Below the pieces are notes generated by a model, which saw nothing but the letters and a program-made list of their open reading frames with translations, made no database searches and was not told the origin of the DNA. A DNA stretch of 8,494 nucleotides from Candidatus Rokuibacteriota bacterium (GTDB lineage Bacteria; Methylomirabilota; Methylomirabilia; Rokubacteriales; CSP1-6). This document shows positions 5,343 to 8,494 of this stretch, one piece after another. Position numbers and translations under genes: made by a program. The first letter of the stretch is position 1; each line of letters starts with the position of its first letter. The stretch lies in contig QHSM01000024.1 in the NCBI GenBank assembly GCA_003221595.1, positions 1-8,494 of the forward strand, written 5' to 3'.

Positions 5343-6230
5343 CTACTTGACGAGGGCGTACGACTTGAGGATCGCGCGGAGCTTCTCGCGGTTGGCGTCG
5401 CTCATGCGGCACATGGGCAACCGGAACTCCGGCTCGAGCATGCCGGCCATCGCCATCGCCTCTTTGATCGGGATGGGATTGGTCTCGAGGAACGCCGCCC
5501 GCGCCAGCGGGAAGAGCCGGTAGTGCAGGTCCCGGGCCCGCTTCCAGTCACCGTCGAGCGCCGCGTGCACCAGGTCGGCCGTCTCGCGCGGCACGATGTT
5601 CGCGATGACCGACACGACGCCGCTGCCGCCGATCGCCAGGAGCGGCAGGGTGACGTTGTCGTCGCCCGACAGGACGGAGAAGTCGGGGCCGCACGCCGCG
5701 ATCACCTGGCTCATCTGGTCGAGCGATCCGGACGCCTCCTTCACCCCGACGATGTTCCGCACATCGCGGACCAGCCGGGCGAGCGTGTCGGTCTCGACGT
5801 TCACGGCCGTCCGACTCTGGATGTTGTAGACCAGGATCGGGATGGCGACCGACTCGGCGACCGCACGAAAGTGACGGTAGAGACCTTCCTGGGTCGGCTT
5901 GTTGTAGTACGGATTGACGACGAGCGCTCCGGCCGCGCCGGCCCGCTCGGCGTGCTTCGTCAGGTCGATCGCCTCGGTGGTCGAGTTGGAGCCGGTGCCG
6001 GCGACGACCCGGATCCGCCCGTGCGCCGCCTCGATGACGATCTCCACGACCCGGCGATGCTCGTCGTGATTCAGGCTCGGGGACTCGCCGGTGGTTCCAC
6101 ACGGGATCAGGCCGTCGGTCCCGTTCGCAACGTGGAGCTCGACCAGCTCGCGAAGCTTCGCCTCGTCGACCTGGCCGTTCCGGAACGGGGTGACCATTGC
6201 GACGAATGAACCCTGGAACGTCTGGCTCAT
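5343..6230 (-). CDS. dapA: 4-hydroxy-tetrahydrodipicolinate synthase
   Basis: DapA condenses pyruvate with aspartate semialdehyde through a Schiff base, the committed step to diaminopimelate and lysine. The 295-residue (beta/alpha)8 barrel has G-T-T-G-E-S (45-50) with catalytic Thr46/Thr47, P-Y-Y-N (107-110) with Tyr109, Y135-N-I-Q-S-R140-T with the proton-relay tyrosine and substrate-binding arginine, and the Schiff-base Lys164 in V-G-V-K-E-A (161-166). S-G-D-D is at 188-191. Together these separate it from N-acetylneuraminate lyase and related aldolases. Gln138 replaces the proline often found in the Y-N-V/I-P-S-R-T stretch, a mild variant. The ATG overlaps the lysA stop in ATGA. GGAG at 6239-6242 (minus strand), eight bases upstream, serves as ribosome binding site and sits in a run of G followed by CCCC that could form a small hairpin. 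Confidence 0.97.
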   Translation of the reverse strand: MSQTFQGSFVAMVTPFRNGQVDEAKLRELVELHVANGTDGLIPCGTTGESPSLNHDEHRRVVEIVIEAAHGRIRVVAGTGSNSTTEAIDLTKHAERAGAAGALVVNPYYNKPTQEGLYRHFRAVAESVAIPILVYNIQSRTAVNVETDTLARLVRDVRNIVGVKEASGSLDQMSQVIAACGPDFSVLSGDDNVTLPLLAIGGSGVVSVIANIVPRETADLVHAALDGDWKRARDLHYRLFPLARAAFLETNPIPIKEAMAMAGMLEPEFRLPMCRMSDANREKLRAILKSYALVK

Positions 6231-7477
6231 AGGGGTGTCTCCCCCGCCACCAGGTCCTCGTACGTCTCCCGGCGGCGCACGATCGTGTAGCGGTTACCGT
6301 CCACGAGCACCTCGGCAACCCGCGGTCTCGTGTTGTAGTTGGAGGCCATCGCGAAGCCGTACGCTCCCGCGCTCATCAGGACCAGGAGCTCGTCCTGCTC
6401 GACGCGCGGCAGCTCCCGGTCCTTGGCCAGGAAGTCGCCCGACTCGCAGATCGGGCCCACGACGTCCACGGTCTCGGGCGCGCGCCGGTGCCCCGCCTCG
6501 TCGACCGCGCGGATGTCGTGAAAGGAGCCGTAGAACGACGGCCGGACCAGATCGTTCATGGCGGCGTCGATCACCACGAACTTCTTGGCGCCCGTGTCCT
6601 TCCGGTAGAGGACGCGCGTGAGCAGGACCCCCGCGTTGCCGGCGATGGAGCGGCCGGGCTCCAGCAGGACCGTCGCGCCGGACTCGCGGAGCGCCGGCAG
6701 CAGCAGCGTCGCGTACTCCTCGTGCGTCGGCGGCGTCTCGTCGCGGTAGCGGATGCCGAGCCCGCCGCCGACGTCGATCATGCGAATCTCGATCGAGCGC
6801 TCGCGGAGCGCCTTGACGAGCGCGACGATGCGCCCGACCGCGTCGGCAACCGGGGTCGCCTTGGTGAGCTGCGAGCCGATGTGCATGTCGGCGCCGATGA
6901 TCTCGAGGCCCGGCATCTTCGCCGCTTCCTCGTACGCCAGAAGCGCCTCGTCGTAGGGGACGCCGAACTTCGACGTCTTCAGACCGGTGGCGATGTAGGG
7001 GTGGGTCTGCGGGTCCACGTCCGGGTTCACCCGGATCGCGATCGGCGCCCGGACGCCCATCTCGCGCGCCACCTCGTCGAGCACCTTCAGCTCGCTCCGC
7101 GACTCGACGTTGAACATGAGGATCTCGGCCTTGAGCGCCTCACGCATCTCGTCGCGGCTCTTGCCGACCCCCGAGAAGATGATCTTCTTGGGCGAGACCC
7201 CGGCTCTCAGCGCGCGGTAGAGCTCGCCCCCGGAGACGATGTCGGCGCCCGCGCCGGCCTTCGCCAGCACCGAGAGAACGCCGAGGTTCGAGTTGGCCTT
7301 GACCGAGTAGCAGACGACGTGGGGGACGTCCTTGAACGCGCGGTGGTAGCCGGCGAGCCCGTCGAGCAGCGCGGCCTTCGAGTAGACGTACACCGGCGTG
7401 CCGGCGACGGCGGCCAGCGCGCGCAGCGACACCTGCTCGCAGCAGAGCTCGGAATCACGATACTGGAAGTGGTCCAT
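6227..7477 (-). CDS. lysA: Diaminopimelate decarboxylase
   Basis: LysA is a PLP enzyme that decarboxylates meso-diaminopimelate to L-lysine, the last step of the pathway. At 416 residues it has the usual length of a fold type III decarboxylase: an N-terminal PLP barrel and a C-terminal beta domain. PLP attaches to Lys60 in Y-S-V-K-A-N (57-62). Other landmarks are D-M-H-I-G-S-Q with His199, the phosphate-binding G-G-G (237-239), E-P-G-R-S-I (273-278), G-P-I-C344-E345-S346-G-D of the partner active site, and Y373 in G-A-Y-G. These fit LysA rather than ornithine or arginine decarboxylase. The ATG at 7477 was chosen because family similarity begins there; the open frame upstream to 7735 is a shadow of the FnIII gene. 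No clear Shine-Dalgarno precedes the ATG. Next to it are dapA and dapB, but no dapF. Confidence 0.96.
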   Translation of the reverse strand: MDHFQYRDSELCCEQVSLRALAAVAGTPVYVYSKAALLDGLAGYHRAFKDVPHVVCYSVKANSNLGVLSVLAKAGAGADIVSGGELYRALRAGVSPKKIIFSGVGKSRDEMREALKAEILMFNVESRSELKVLDEVAREMGVRAPIAIRVNPDVDPQTHPYIATGLKTSKFGVPYDEALLAYEEAAKMPGLEIIGADMHIGSQLTKATPVADAVGRIVALVKALRERSIEIRMIDVGGGLGIRYRDETPPTHEEYATLLLPALRESGATVLLEPGRSIAGNAGVLLTRVLYRKDTGAKKFVVIDAAMNDLVRPSFYGSFHDIRAVDEAGHRRAPETVDVVGPICESGDFLAKDRELPRVEQDELLVLMSAGAYGFAMASNYNTRPRVAEVLVDGNRYTIVRRRETYEDLVAGETPL

Positions 7478-7512
7478 GTAACCGTTGTTCGTAACACCCG
7501 GGCCAGATGAAG
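7478..7512 (-). other. 35-base AT-richer spacer before lysA
   Basis: This is the longest gap within the minus-strand gene run and is visibly richer in A and T than its surroundings. Read on the minus strand, TGTTACGAACA is an inverted repeat of four bases around three, and GTTAC occurs twice within 20 bases. It has no good Shine-Dalgarno and no clear -35/-10 pair. It could carry a regulator site or an internal promoter, but nothing here proves it. Confidence 0.3.
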
Positions 7513-8494
7513 TCAAGGTACGGTGACCGTGACTTCGTTCGACTGCCCGCTCTCGTTCGGTCGGGCGCCCGCATCCTGCGCGGTCACCGCGTAGCGGTAC
7601 GTGCCGCTGGGGACGTCGCGGTCGACGAAGGTCGCGGTCGGCGCCCGCGTCGAGCCCACGCGCTCGAAGGCGCCCCCCGCGGCGGCACGGTAGACGATGT
7701 ACGCGGCGACGTCGCGCTCGGGACTCACGCTCCACGTGAGGCGCACGGTCGCCGCGGACGGGATCGCGACCAGGTTGGCCGGGGGCGAGGGGGGCGTCGT
7801 GTCCCGCGGCGTGACGGCGACACGCGGCGACGTCGCGCTGTACGCCACGGTGCTCGAGACCACCTGGACGGCGCGCACCGCGTAATAATAGGTGTGGTCG
7901 TTGTCGAGCCCGCGGTCGGTCAGCACGAGCTCACCGATGGGCACGGGCGTGACCGGCTTCAGCTCCGCCTCGGCCGACGGCGCGCGCAGGACCTCGTAGG
8001 TGAACAGGATGGTCGGCGCGCTCCCGTCGATCAGCCGCGGCGGCGGCAGCCACGTCAGGTGCGCTTCGCGGTCGCCCGCCTCGGCGACGAGGTCGGCGGG
8101 CGGCTCGCCGGCCGGGACGTAGATCACCGAGACACGGGGTGAAGGCGGGCCGATGCGCCCCTCGGAATCACCCACGACGACCACGTAGGTGTACCGGCGG
8201 CGGAGCTCGAGCGCCTGCCGGTCGGTGAACACGAGATGGCTGCCGCGGGCGACGGCGGGGGCCGGATCGTCCCCGCGAAGCGACGCGATTTCCGTGTAGC
8301 CGGCAATCACGCCCTTCGCCAGGATCGCGGTCTTCGGCTCGCCGCCGCCGCTGTCTTCGAGCCGGAAGATGCGCGTCGTCAGCGAGAGGTCGCGGATGGG
8401 CGTCCGGTCCACGCGGCGGTTCGGCGGCGTCCATGACAGCTCGATCGCGGCGGCCTGCACGGCGGCCTCGAGATCGACGACCCGCTGCGGCGCC
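7513..8494 (-). CDS. Fibronectin type III repeat protein, 5' end outside the window
   Basis: The last 326 codons of a larger gene; the frame stays open to the window edge. A GTG at 8460 is possible as a start but falls inside the first repeat, so it is not the true one. Three fibronectin type III-like domains can be read in the visible part, at about 1-126, 128-230 and 231-326. Each runs from a P-x-x-L-like entry and a conserved Trp (L-S-W, L-T-W, L-T-W) to a Tyr-rich strand (Y-T-Y, Y-Y-Y, Y-R-Y) and a closing S-P-R-V or S-N-E-V segment. The first repeat carries a long insertion between its early strands. No transmembrane segment or enzyme motif is present. Proteins like this are usually exported and mediate adhesion or cell-surface contacts; a signal peptide or lipobox would lie in the missing N-terminus. 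Its stop is 35 bases before lysA, in the same direction. The domains are well supported; the function is not. Confidence 0.8.
   Translation of the reverse strand, partial: APQRVVDLEAAVQAAAIELSWTPPNRRVDRTPIRDLSLTTRIFRLEDSGGGEPKTAILAKGVIAGYTEIASLRGDDPAPAVARGSHLVFTDRQALELRRRYTYVVVVGDSEGRIGPPSPRVSVIYVPAGEPPADLVAEAGDREAHLTWLPPPRLIDGSAPTILFTYEVLRAPSAEAELKPVTPVPIGELVLTDRGLDNDHTYYYAVRAVQVVSSTVAYSATSPRVAVTPRDTTPPSPPANLVAIPSAATVRLTWSVSPERDVAAYIVYRAAAGGAFERVGSTRAPTATFVDRDVPSGTYRYAVTAQDAGARPNESGQSNEVTVTVP

Noticed and set aside
4451..7510. Plus-strand open frames 4451-5350, 5232-6209 and 6488-7510 opposite dapB, dapA and lysA
   Set aside because: They are Arg/Asp/Val/Leu-rich mirror readings of strongly recognised minus-strand enzymes and have no domain signal of their own.
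7475..7735. Longer lysA start at 7735
   Set aside because: The extra 86 residues overlap the end of the FnIII gene and resemble no decarboxylase. LysA similarity begins at the ATG at 7477.
1..8494. CRISPR arrays, tRNA or rRNA genes, insertion sequences, phage or toxin-antitoxin genes
   Set aside because: No spaced direct repeats, cloverleaf-like segments, transposase motifs or small paired toxin-like genes were seen on reading either strand.

Overview
The window is GC-rich (about two thirds or more G+C by eye) and densely coding, with clear Shine-Dalgarno sites on many genes, stop/start overlaps and no introns. This is a free-living, high-GC bacterium. The layout (a fibronectin-type lipoprotein-like gene before lysA-dapA-dapB, and tandem EthD-like proteins beside SDR oxidoreductases) recalls soil and groundwater lineages such as Rokubacteria/Methylomirabilota or deltaproteobacterial relatives. 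That placement is inference; no rRNA or marker gene is present to settle it. I found no tRNA, rRNA, CRISPR array, insertion sequence or phage gene.

Left part (1-2281, plus strand). A two-gene unit encodes a tandem EthD-like dimeric alpha/beta-barrel protein (16-684) and a short-chain dehydrogenase (693-1400). The second gene's Shine-Dalgarno overlaps the first gene's stop. The SDR has its NAD-binding and catalytic motifs but loses family similarity after about residue 221 and ends without the usual C-terminal segment, so it is truncated, a pseudogene, or cut by a rearrangement or assembly junction near base 1357. Next is an unrecognised secreted helical protein (1442-2281). A near-consensus sigma-54-type -24/-12 motif lies just before it, at an awkward distance from the start codon.

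A 41-base gap (2282-2322) separates this protein from the convergent minus-strand genes. It holds a perfect 9-bp inverted repeat, probably a shared terminator.

Right part (2323-8494, minus strand). One tightly packed run is transcribed right to left: FnIII-repeat protein (5' end outside the window), lysA, dapA, dapB, folB, folK, ECF sigma factor, membrane anti-sigma-like protein. Four junctions are 4-base stop/start overlaps (lysA/dapA, folB/folK, sigma/anti-sigma) or very short gaps (dapA/dapB, dapB/folB, folK/sigma), so it is probably an operon. DapA and DapB carry out the first two committed steps of diaminopimelate/lysine synthesis and LysA the last. FolB and FolK make the pterin precursor of folate. 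The sigma/anti-sigma pair at the end looks like an envelope-signal regulator attached to a housekeeping biosynthetic operon.

I found no convincing new defence system or mobile system. The points most worth a second look are the broken SDR C-terminus, the sigma-54-like site, the regulator pair at the end of the lysine/folate operon with an anti-sigma that lacks a zinc finger, and the unrecognised secreted protein facing it.
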